A stretch of 64,000 bases of DNA from an uncultured Flavobacteriaceae bacterium (GTDB lineage: Bacteria > Bacteroidota > Bacteroidia > Flavobacteriales > Flavobacteriaceae), in assembly GCA_947502975.1 (NCBI GenBank), contig CANNBV010000008.1, forward strand, positions 62,001 through 126,000. Reading direction: 5' to 3'. Shown piece by piece: positions 1-8,185 of this stretch. Below the pieces are notes generated by a model. It saw nothing but the letters and a program-made list of their open reading frames with translations. It did not search any database and was not told where the DNA came from. Every line of letters starts with the position of its first letter. Within the stretch, counting starts at the first letter, position 1. Position numbers and translations under genes: made by a program.

Positions 1-2
1 AT

Positions 3-308
3 GCTGCTACTATTAGAAGTTTACATGATAAATATATTCAAAATAAAGACTCAGTACTAATAGCACAAATTCAAAATATAAAAAAGCGATTGTATTTAAC
101 ACGCTCTATGCAAATTCTTGGTATTTCTAGTCTGTTACTTTGTGTATTAACTATGTTTCTAATTTATATAGAACAACAAACCATTGCCATTTGGGTATTT
201 GGTATAGCGCTTATTTTGCTTATTGCATCTTTGGCGTTTTTAATTTTAGAAATACAGATTTCTGTAAAAGCTTTGGAGCATCATATTAGTGATATTGAAG
301 GGAAATAA
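3..308 (+). CDS. DUF2721-like small membrane protein (5' partial at window edge)
   Basis: Frame is open upstream of the listed ATG to the window start (AATIRSLHDKYIQNKDSVLIAQIQNIKKRLYLTRSMQ...), followed by two hydrophobic segments; resembles the DUF2721 pattern. Confidence 0.65.
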   Translation, partial: AATIRSLHDKYIQNKDSVLIAQIQNIKKRLYLTRSMQILGISSLLLCVLTMFLIYIEQQTIAIWVFGIALILLIASLAFLILEIQISVKALEHHISDIEGK

Positions 309-329
309 CTTATAATCAAACTTATTAAA

Positions 330-929
330 ATGAAAAAAGTATACTCTGTAGAAGAATACATCGAAGAGAATGCGCATTATGGCAAAGCATTAGAACTTTT
401 ACGCTCTATAATTTTGTCTACTGAATTAGAAGAAACCATAAAATGGAGTTTTCCTGTATACACCCTAAAGAATAAAAATGTGGTGAGTTTAGGTGCATTC
501 AAAAATCATTTTGGAATTTGGTTTTTTAATGGTGTATTCCTAAAAGATGAATTGAATATTTTACAAAATGCTCAGGATGGTAAAACAAAGGCCATGCGGC
601 AAATGCGTTTTGAGACTATTAATGATATTGATAAAAATGTAGTTTTAGCATATGTAAAAGAAGCCATTGAAAACCAAAAACTTGGTAAAGAAGTAAAACC
701 TGACAGAAGTAAAAAAGAAATAGTAATTCCTAAAGAACTGGATGAAGCCTTAAAAAACAATAGTAATTTAAAGTCGAGTTTTAAAAATTTATCAAACTAC
801 AAACAGCGTGAATATTGCGAGTACATCTCAACTGCAAAACGAGAAGCTACTAAACAAACGCGACTAGAAAAAATTATTCCAATGATTTTGAATGGCGTAG
901 GATTAAATGATAAGTATAAGAATTGCTAA
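330..929 (+). CDS. YdeI/OmpD-associated family (DUF1801-type) protein
   Basis: 199 aa ORF; N-terminal DUF1801-like part (ETIKWSFPVYTLKNKNVVSLGAFKNHFGIWFFNG) and C-terminal YdeI-like tail (REYCEYISTAKREATKQTRLEKIIPMI). Confidence 0.85.
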   Translation: MKKVYSVEEYIEENAHYGKALELLRSIILSTELEETIKWSFPVYTLKNKNVVSLGAFKNHFGIWFFNGVFLKDELNILQNAQDGKTKAMRQMRFETINDIDKNVVLAYVKEAIENQKLGKEVKPDRSKKEIVIPKELDEALKNNSNLKSSFKNLSNYKQREYCEYISTAKREATKQTRLEKIIPMILNGVGLNDKYKNC

Positions 930-962
930 AAGTTGATTTCATAAATAAAACGTAATAGATTT

Positions 963-1409
963 TTATTTCATCACCTCTTTTTCTAAATCATTTACAAATC
1001 TCTCAAATGCTTCATCAAATGGCGGTATCATTTTAGCAAATAACGGATATAAAGGACCTCCAATGATTTCAGTCATACTAAATTTAGTTCCTTCTTTTTG
1101 TGACTCTAATACAAACTCCCTCTTACCCATTGCATCTCCCCAGATCAATTTTTTATTTTCTACAAATTCCTTAACTTTTAACTTAAATACACGTTTCTCA
1201 TCAAGATACGTTTTCAATTTAATGATGTTGCCAAGCGCTATATGGCCTTGAAACATTGTGATGGTACTATTCCAATCAACATAGTTGCTGCCATTAGTTA
1301 ATATATTCCAAACCGTTTCAGGTTTAGCATCTATATACCTTTTGATGGTTGTTGTTCTGCTAAACATTTTTTTAGTTGTTATGGCTTTCTCTGAATTTAT
1401 TGATTCCAT
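963..1409 (-). CDS. SRPBCC (START-like) family protein
   Basis: 148 aa; KRYIDAKPETVWNILTNGSNYVDWNSTI and LVPSF-type SRPBCC pattern. Confidence 0.75.
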   Translation of the reverse strand: MESINSEKAITTKKMFSRTTTIKRYIDAKPETVWNILTNGSNYVDWNSTITMFQGHIALGNIIKLKTYLDEKRVFKLKVKEFVENKKLIWGDAMGKREFVLESQKEGTKFSMTEIIGGPLYPLFAKMIPPFDEAFERFVNDLEKEVMK

Positions 1410-1478
1410 ATTTATCTTTTTATTTAATGAATAAAAATTAGTTATACATTTTATGACAGTAGAATTTATGCATCTTAC

Positions 1479-2066
1479 TTAGATTATACCCAACGCTTTT
1501 AATAGACTAGCTTTAAAATTTACACTTGAAGGTTTTGGGAAATTTTTGTTCACAATTTTCCCCTTCGGGTCTATCAACACATATTGGGGTGTCATGGTTT
1601 TAAATACATAATCACCTTCTTCTGTTTTAAATATTTTGATATTTAGATTAAACAATTGGTTGCCATAAGTATATCCACCAAAATAGTGCGGCACATTAAT
1701 TTTATATTTTTTAGCACTTTTTTTGTATCTCTCAAATTTGCTATCTACCGACACGGCAATAATGTTAATGCTATCATTAAATTCTTTACTAAACTTTGCC
1801 AAAGCAGGAAATTCTTTTATACATGGAGCACATCCTGTAGACCAAAAATCTATTAACAACCACTTACCTTTAAACGTTTTATATTTAATCACTTGCTCAT
1901 TAGCATCTATTACATAAGCTTTAGTAACATCTAAAACTTCACCTTCTTTAACCTCCTCTAATTTATTGAGAATACCTTTTATTGTTTTATCATCTTGAGC
2001 CTGACTAATACAGGTATAATACATAATGCTAAATATTAATATGCAGATATGTTTAATTGACTTCAT
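1479..2066 (-). CDS. TlpA-like thioredoxin-fold protein, exported
   Basis: Signal-like N-terminus; KGKWLLIDFWSTGCAPCIKEFPAL redox CxxC motif. Confidence 0.85.
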   Translation of the reverse strand: MKSIKHICILIFSIMYYTCISQAQDDKTIKGILNKLEEVKEGEVLDVTKAYVIDANEQVIKYKTFKGKWLLIDFWSTGCAPCIKEFPALAKFSKEFNDSINIIAVSVDSKFERYKKSAKKYKINVPHYFGGYTYGNQLFNLNIKIFKTEEGDYVFKTMTPQYVLIDPKGKIVNKNFPKPSSVNFKASLLKALGII

Positions 2067-2069
2067 TAC

Positions 2070-2699
2070 TTATTTTTTTAAATAAACTTGGTATATCATT
2101 GGAAAAAAAAGAAAGGCAGCAAATATAGCATACAAAGGTCCTGGATCAAACAATCCAGAATCTGCTGGGGGAATGGGAAACTTAATGGTATTTATGATTA
2201 GTCCGCTCACTCCTACTAATACACCTAGAAATACCAGCCATTTTGGATAAAAACTTTGTTTTAATAATGCCATAGCAACAAAAATCGTTGCTACAGAAAC
2301 TAAAACATCAAAACCGTAGTCAACACCTAATTGTGTTAGGTTTCCTAGTTTATGTGTTTTTTCAATAATTTCCTTAGATATCTCATTTTCAATCTTGCTG
2401 TATCCTATACCTATGGTAAAAACTGCTTTTTGTAAAACATTAGTCATAAGTACAGTAAGGCCTGATAGCACATGAAAAACCACTGCTAGCAGGTTAAAAA
2501 AACTATCACCAATATTTTTAATAAATAAGTAAAGCCCTATGTATGAAATGATAAATAATGGTCCAAAACCAACTTCCAAGACATAATTCCACCACTCATA
2601 TCCGTATGTTGATATCATTAACGGATATATAATGCCCATAAATAAAGCTGTAATACACGAAAACTTTATAGCAAAGTTTATTTCTTTATCGTCCATCAA
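2070..2699 (-). CDS. multi-pass membrane protein, unknown (DUF4386-like)
   Basis: 209 aa with about 6 hydrophobic segments; family assignment tentative. Confidence 0.5.
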   Translation of the reverse strand: MMDDKEINFAIKFSCITALFMGIIYPLMISTYGYEWWNYVLEVGFGPLFIISYIGLYLFIKNIGDSFFNLLAVVFHVLSGLTVLMTNVLQKAVFTIGIGYSKIENEISKEIIEKTHKLGNLTQLGVDYGFDVLVSVATIFVAMALLKQSFYPKWLVFLGVLVGVSGLIINTIKFPIPPADSGLFDPGPLYAIFAAFLFFPMIYQVYLKK

Positions 2700-2797
2700 T
2701 TACAAATTTTTGATGAATCAAAGAAAAAGAATCAAAAATATTATGGTAGCATGAAACACTATAGTTGTGATACTTGACTAAATAATGGGATGGAATA

Positions 2798-3595
2798 CTA
2801 TAAACATTTTAATGCTTCCCAATTCTTTTTTAAATCTGAAACATACTTTCGGCTCACTCTTAAATTGATATCGTCTGTATTCAGTAATACGATTCCTCCT
2901 TGACTATTCACATTAATATTCTTAACATTGTTAAGATTGATAATATTAGCTCTATGAATTCTTAAAAAAGGCAATTCAAGTGCAGTTTCGAAATAAGACA
3001 AACTGCCTCTCAATATTTTACTTTTACTTGTAGAACCTTCTTTAAAATAAATAGTTGTATAATTTTCGTCACTTTTCAAACAAAGAACCGTGTCTTGGAT
3101 AAGCTTTAAGTATTCTGGGTTTTTATCTTTTGATTTAAACGTGACTTCTTTTGACTTTTCTGATGATTTTTTGAAGCTATATAACAAGATAACAACAAAC
3201 AAAATTGGTAGAGCACCAATAACAATAACACGATATAAAACCAAGAAAAATGAGTTAACAGTAGTTTTATCCATGCCAACCCATAAACTCCTGCATATAA
3301 AAATGAAAATGCTAATCAATACGAACTCAACAAAATACCAAAACACAGGATTATAAATAGTTGGATTAGTCAGCTTTAAAAACCAAGGTTTTAAGAATCT
3401 TTCTAATAAAAAAAATGATAATGATGCAGTAAGCGCATAAGAGAAAACCCTAACTATTCCAGATAGTAAGAAACCATGCCTTATATCTCCAAAAGGTTCA
3501 AAAGTAAAGAGTATAAAAAAGGTGATAGAAAAAATAGCCAAAGCTATCTTAATCAACAATTTATCATTTTCTATATAATCGACTTTCAAACTCAA
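2798..3595 (-). CDS. membrane-anchored LytTR-family DNA-binding regulator
   Basis: N-terminal TM segments; C-terminal LytTR pattern (VLCLKSDENYTTIYF...LRGSLSYFETALELPFLRIHRANIINLNNVKNI). Confidence 0.85.
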   Translation of the reverse strand: MSLKVDYIENDKLLIKIALAIFSITFFILFTFEPFGDIRHGFLLSGIVRVFSYALTASLSFFLLERFLKPWFLKLTNPTIYNPVFWYFVEFVLISIFIFICRSLWVGMDKTTVNSFFLVLYRVIVIGALPILFVVILLYSFKKSSEKSKEVTFKSKDKNPEYLKLIQDTVLCLKSDENYTTIYFKEGSTSKSKILRGSLSYFETALELPFLRIHRANIINLNNVKNINVNSQGGIVLLNTDDINLRVSRKYVSDLKKNWEALKCL

Positions 3596-3722
3596 AAAAA
3601 TATACTTTTTTAACTAAAATAATAATTACAATATAATTTCATGATGCCTGTAGGCTTGAGACCATTTTCTGCTTCTTGAAATCATATTTTTTGAGTTTCA
3701 ATATAGCAGGTATAGAAATACA

Positions 3723-3749
3723 AAAGGCTTTCCTATTTGGAAAGCCTTT
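3723..3749 (-). terminator. putative intrinsic terminator downstream of yajC
   Basis: Perfect 11-bp inverted repeat AAAGGCTTTCC-tattt-GGAAAGCCTTT in the 177-bp gap after yajC; weak T-run on the minus strand. Confidence 0.7.
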
Positions 3750-3772
3750 GTTTATATAAATTTTTATAAAAT

Positions 3773-4072
3773 TTATTTTTTAGCTGTAGCAGGAGCATTC
3801 AGTTTTGTACTCATCTCCATAGAAATTGCTGATCGATCAAACTTTAACTTACCTGCTAAAGTTTCAATCACACAAGAGTTATCTTTATCATTTAGCTCAG
3901 CAATCTTACCATGCATGCCACTTTTAGTTATAACTCTATCTCCTTTTTTTAATTCAGCAGTAAATTTCTTTTCTTTCTTTGCGCGTTTCATTTGTGGTGC
4001 AATCATAAAAAAATAGATTACAACAAAAATTAAAATCATTGGCATGAAACTGCCTATTCCTCCTTCTCCCAT
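3773..4072 (-). CDS. yajC: preprotein translocase subunit YajC
   Basis: 99 aa; MILIFVVIYFFMIAPQMKRAKKEKKF...LKKGDRVITKSGMHGKIAEL is typical YajC. Confidence 0.95.
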   Translation of the reverse strand: MGEGGIGSFMPMILIFVVIYFFMIAPQMKRAKKEKKFTAELKKGDRVITKSGMHGKIAELNDKDNSCVIETLAGKLKFDRSAISMEMSTKLNAPATAKK

Positions 4073-4080
4073 GTTTTATA

Positions 4081-4128
4081 GTTTAGCTTTGTGTTGGTTT
4101 AGCTTTGAGCTGGTTTAGCTTTGTTTGG
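4081..4128. repeat. 3 tandem copies of a 16-bp unit (gtttagctttgNNNNN) spanning the stop codon of the DUF1573 gene
   Basis: 4081-4096 gtttagctttgtgttg; 4097-4112 gtttagctttgagctg; 4113-4128 gtttagctttgtttgg. First 11 nt identical in all three. Confidence 0.95.
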
Positions 4129-4572
4129 ATCTGGCTTAACGAATGCCGTAATTTTCACACTCTCTCTACCACTTTCAGTATTTGCAGTAATATTAATGGT
4201 TTTAGACACCTTGTTAGACCCACTTCCATTAAACTTTACACTAAACTGACCTTCTCCTCCTGGTGCTAATGGTTCTCTACTCCAATCTTTTGGCACAGTA
4301 CAACCACATGTACTTTTAATATCTGTAATTACTAAAGGGGCTTCTCCTGTGTTCTTGTATTTAAATACAGTTTCTACCTGAGTTTTAGACTCTATTTCTC
4401 CAAAATCGTGTTCTTTTTTATCGAATGTCAATACTGGAAATTTTGATGCTACTGCATCTCTTTCAGCCGCTTTGGCTACATTCGCCTCACTAATTTTTTT
4501 TGTAGCATCTTCTTTGCAGCTCGTAAAAGCTACTAAGCATAATGCACTTAATCCTAATATTATTTTTTTCAT
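4099..4572 (-). CDS. DUF1573 domain lipoprotein
   Basis: Lipobox-like LCLVAFTSCKE; KKEHDFGEIESKTQVETVFKYKNTGEAPLVITDIKSTCGCTVPKDW is characteristic of DUF1573. Confidence 0.93.
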   Translation of the reverse strand: MKKIILGLSALCLVAFTSCKEDATKKISEANVAKAAERDAVASKFPVLTFDKKEHDFGEIESKTQVETVFKYKNTGEAPLVITDIKSTCGCTVPKDWSREPLAPGGEGQFSVKFNGSGSNKVSKTINITANTESGRESVKITAFVKPDPNKAKPAQS

Positions 4573-4657
4573 AATTTTTGTTTTTATGATTTGGTGTGTA
4601 AAAATAGCAATTATTTAACTCTTTAAAAATTTTTAATAGCTTCTTAACAGGGTTTAT

Positions 4658-5605
4658 TTACATTAAGCCACGACCAACCTTATTAAACTTCCCATCATTT
4701 TTATATTCTTTTACCAATTTATCTAAAATACCGTTGATAAAAATGCTACTCTTTGGTGTAGAATATTCTTTAGCAATTTCTAAATACTCGTTTATAGTAA
4801 CTTTCACTGGAATTGATGGAAAATACTGTAACTCACAAATGCCCATTTGTAATAAAATATAGTCTAAACTGGCAATTCTGTCGGCATCCCAATTCTTAGT
4901 TTTTTGAGCAATTTCGTTGTTTATAGATGTTGTATTCAGAATTGTCTTCTTAAACAAGTCTGTTGCAAATTGTTTATCATCAATATCCTTGTATAACTTA
5001 GGAACAAAGTGCGTTTCTGGGCTATTAGATTTTAATTTTCTTAATAATTTTAAAATGGTTGTATTTACTGTGGGTAAATCATCCAACCATGTTAAATTTT
5101 TATCTTCAATGTAATCGTAAAGCTTTTCATTTGGAGCAATTACCTCTTTAAAAACATCAATAAAGAAATCTTTATCTTCTTTAAAATCTGATGTTCTTGT
5201 TTGCATATAATCGCTGTATAATTCACTTTTAACAATTGATTTAAAAATGATATCTACATACTCGCTATCTAATTCCCAATTAATTGATTTATTGTTTTTT
5301 AAATTCGCTTTAAGCATTTCATTCTGTAGAATACTTTGGAATACTTGGTTATTTACAAACTTTCTATTGGGGTTTTTATCTTCTGAAGTTGCTAAATGCT
5401 TTTTCTGCTTTTTTTCTAAATCTTGTGATGCTCTTTTTTGTACTTCAATTAAAAGCGACATGATGAGTAGGTACAAATTATGCATGTTTTCAATACTAAA
5501 CAGTAGAAATTTTTCATCCTTTTTTAAATCATCACTTTCGCTACCATTAAAAGCATAAATGGTTTGCATTACTTTTACACGAATATGTCGTCTATTTAGC
5601 ATCAT
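4658..5605 (-). CDS. nusB: transcription antitermination factor NusB (long form)
   Basis: MLNRRHIRVKVMQTIYAF start and C-terminal NEYLEIAKEYSTPKSSIFINGILDKLVKE NusB signature; 315 aa. Confidence 0.93.
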   Translation of the reverse strand: MMLNRRHIRVKVMQTIYAFNGSESDDLKKDEKFLLFSIENMHNLYLLIMSLLIEVQKRASQDLEKKQKKHLATSEDKNPNRKFVNNQVFQSILQNEMLKANLKNNKSINWELDSEYVDIIFKSIVKSELYSDYMQTRTSDFKEDKDFFIDVFKEVIAPNEKLYDYIEDKNLTWLDDLPTVNTTILKLLRKLKSNSPETHFVPKLYKDIDDKQFATDLFKKTILNTTSINNEIAQKTKNWDADRIASLDYILLQMGICELQYFPSIPVKVTINEYLEIAKEYSTPKSSIFINGILDKLVKEYKNDGKFNKVGRGLM

Positions 5606-5778
5606 TACAAAGAACTTAAGTTAAAACGTATCTTCTGTTTTTTACTTTTTATGATGGCAAAAATAATACTATTTTACTAAAGTAGATTGTAATTTTGATT
5701 TTTGTTACGTTAATTTCTTTTAGCTATTATTTAACAGTTGAATACCTCTACAATACTTCAATTGTTTTTTTATTGATG

Positions 5779-5786
5779 TATATTTG
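5779..5786 (+). promoter_or_regulatory. candidate Bacteroidota -7 element (TAnnTTTG)
   Basis: TATATTTG 23 nt upstream of the GTG start at 5809; no well-spaced -33 TTG was seen, so weak. Confidence 0.3.
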
Positions 5787-5808
5787 CATCTCATTTTTCT
5801 AAGTTTAA

Positions 5809-7569
5809 GTGAAAGAACTCAAGCATCTCAATAAGTACTTTTTAAAATACAAAACCCATTTACTAATTGGTATTGTAATTACCATTGTAGCTCGCATTTT
5901 CTTGCTATTCACGCCGCGCTACATTAGACGTATTTTTGAAATTATTGAAAATAAAGCTGGATTAAGTGAAGACCAAATTAAAGGAGAGCTACTTGAAGCC
6001 ATTCTTTATATAATTGGAGCCGCAGTTATTGCTGGCATTTTTACGTTTTTGATGAGGCAAACTATCATTAACGTGTCTCGCTACATCGAATACGACTTAA
6101 AAAATGAGGTGTATTCGCAATACCAAAAACTATCTCTTAATTTTTATAAAAAGAATAGAACAGGTGATTTAATGAATCGCATTAGCGAGGATGTTGGAAG
6201 AGTACGTATGTATGCAGGCCCAGCAATTATGTATAGCATTAACACTATTACGCTTTTTGTCATTGCGTTAATTTATATGTTTAACCAAGCGCCTACCCTA
6301 ACGCTTTATACTGTTGTGCCATTGCCAATTTTATCGGTTATTATTTACAAATTAAGTAAAGAAATCCACAAACGAAGTACAGTAGTACAGGAGTATTTAT
6401 CTAAGCTTTCTACATTTACGCAAGAGTCTTTTAGTGGTATTTCTGTTATTAAAGCCTATGGTATTGAACCTAAAACCTCAACAGATTTTGATACTTTATC
6501 CACTACAAGTAAAGAAAAACAACTGCATCTTGTAAAGGTACAAGCCTTATTTTTCCCAATGATGATATTACTTATTGGTACCAGTAACCTTTTAGTGATT
6601 TATATTGGTGGTATGCAATATATAAATGGTGAAATAGAAAGTTTAGGTACCATTGCAGAATTTATTATTTATGTAAATATGTTGACATGGCCTGTTGCTA
6701 CTGTAGGCTGGGTCACTTCAATTATACAGCAAGCAGAAGCTTCTCAGAAACGGATTAATGAGTTTTTAAAGATTGAGCCTGAAATAAAAAATGAAGTTGA
6801 TGAGCATACAGAAATTTCTGGAGACATTACTTTTAAAAATGTATCATTTACTTATGATGACACCAATATTCAGGCCTTAAAAAATGTTTCTTTTGAAATT
6901 AAAGCAGGTGAAACCCTAGCCATTCTTGGAAAAACAGGATCTGGCAAATCTACTATTCTTGACTTAATAGGAAGGCTTTATGATATTGATGATGGACAAA
7001 TTCTTCTAAATGATATAAAAATCAGCAACCATAACTTATCAGATTTAAGAGAAAATATTGGTTATGTACCACAAGACGCATTCTTATTTTCTGATTCTAT
7101 AAAAAACAATATTAAGTTTGGCAAAGAAGATGCGACGGAAGACGAGGTTATTGCTGCAGCAAAAAATGCCCAAGTTCATAAAAACATTATCAAATTCAAC
7201 AAAGGGTATGATACCGTTTTAGGAGAACGTGGCATTACACTATCTGGCGGACAAAAACAACGCGTATCTATTGCACGTGCAATTATTAAATCACCTCAAA
7301 TTTTATTATTTGATGATTGCTTATCAGCTGTTGATACTGAAACTGAAGAAAAAATATTGAAAAATCTCTTTAAAATTTCGGAGGGAAAAACAACAATAAT
7401 TGTAAGTCATCGTGTGTCTTCAGCTAAAAATGCTGATAAAATTATTGTATTAGAAGATGGTGAAATCGTTCAAAAAGGCACACACGAAACCCTCATTAAT
7501 ACTGATGGGTATTATCAACACTTGTATCTAAAGCAACTGAGTGAAACAAGTGAAAACAAAAGTCAATAA
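5809..7569 (+). CDS. ABC transporter, fused permease and ATP-binding subunits (MsbA/LmrA-like exporter)
   Basis: 586 aa; TM region plus Walker A GKTGSGKST, signature LSGGQKQR, Walker B ILLFDDCLSAVD. GTG start. Confidence 0.95.
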   Translation: MKELKHLNKYFLKYKTHLLIGIVITIVARIFLLFTPRYIRRIFEIIENKAGLSEDQIKGELLEAILYIIGAAVIAGIFTFLMRQTIINVSRYIEYDLKNEVYSQYQKLSLNFYKKNRTGDLMNRISEDVGRVRMYAGPAIMYSINTITLFVIALIYMFNQAPTLTLYTVVPLPILSVIIYKLSKEIHKRSTVVQEYLSKLSTFTQESFSGISVIKAYGIEPKTSTDFDTLSTTSKEKQLHLVKVQALFFPMMILLIGTSNLLVIYIGGMQYINGEIESLGTIAEFIIYVNMLTWPVATVGWVTSIIQQAEASQKRINEFLKIEPEIKNEVDEHTEISGDITFKNVSFTYDDTNIQALKNVSFEIKAGETLAILGKTGSGKSTILDLIGRLYDIDDGQILLNDIKISNHNLSDLRENIGYVPQDAFLFSDSIKNNIKFGKEDATEDEVIAAAKNAQVHKNIIKFNKGYDTVLGERGITLSGGQKQRVSIARAIIKSPQILLFDDCLSAVDTETEEKILKNLFKISEGKTTIIVSHRVSSAKNADKIIVLEDGEIVQKGTHETLINTDGYYQHLYLKQLSETSENKSQ

Positions 7570-7630
7570 TTATCGTTTCATTTTCCCCAGAACTTTAAAT
7601 TTTATGCAACAAAATATCAGATTCTAAAAA

Positions 7631-7668
7631 GAAACTTCAAAAAATGTTGGTAAGTTTCGGTTTTTTTT
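7631..7668 (+). terminator. putative intrinsic terminator after ABC exporter
   Basis: GAAACTT (7631-7637) / AAGTTTC (7652-7658) inverted repeat followed by gg and eight T's. Confidence 0.55.
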
Positions 7669-7715
7669 AGATTTTTGATGTACCCATAGTTACTAAACAA
7701 AATTTAAACTTAATA

Positions 7716-8105
7716 ATGAATAACCAAGGAATGATGGAGAAAGAGGAAATTTTTTCGAAAGTATTACGAGCTGGAAGACGTACATATTTTTTTGATGTTA
7801 GAGCTACTAAAGCTGATGATTATTACCTAACTATTACTGAAAGTAAAAAGTTCACAAACGATGATGGTTCATACCATTATAAAAAGCATAAAATTTATCT
7901 ATACAAAGAAGACTTTTCAGAATTTAGAGAAATTTTAGCTGAGATGACTGATTATATTATTAGCGAAAAAGGCAATGAAGTTATTAGTGAACGTCATCAA
8001 AAAGACTTTAAAAAAGATTATGAAAAATCAGAAGTTGAAGTACCAGCTGCTGAAGAAACAAAATCTACTGAGAGTTTTACAGATATAGACTTTGACGATA
8101 TTTAA
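7716..8105 (+). CDS. PUR-family DNA/RNA-binding protein (DUF3276)
   Basis: 129 aa; VLRAGRRTYFFDVRATKADDYYLTITESKK...KHKIYLYKEDFSEF PUR-type repeat typical of Bacteroidota. Confidence 0.92.
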   Translation: MNNQGMMEKEEIFSKVLRAGRRTYFFDVRATKADDYYLTITESKKFTNDDGSYHYKKHKIYLYKEDFSEFREILAEMTDYIISEKGNEVISERHQKDFKKDYEKSEVEVPAAEETKSTESFTDIDFDDI

Positions 8106-8130
8106 AATTCAACATAATTTTATATAAACT

Positions 8131-8159
8131 AAACCGCTATATTCCATAGCGGTTTTTTT
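8131..8159 (+). terminator. intrinsic terminator after the PUR-family gene
   Basis: 10-bp perfect stem AAACCGCTAT-attcc-ATAGCGGTTT followed directly by a T-run. Confidence 0.92.
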
Positions 8160-8185
8160 ATCTTTATAGATTAAAATTTCAGTAT

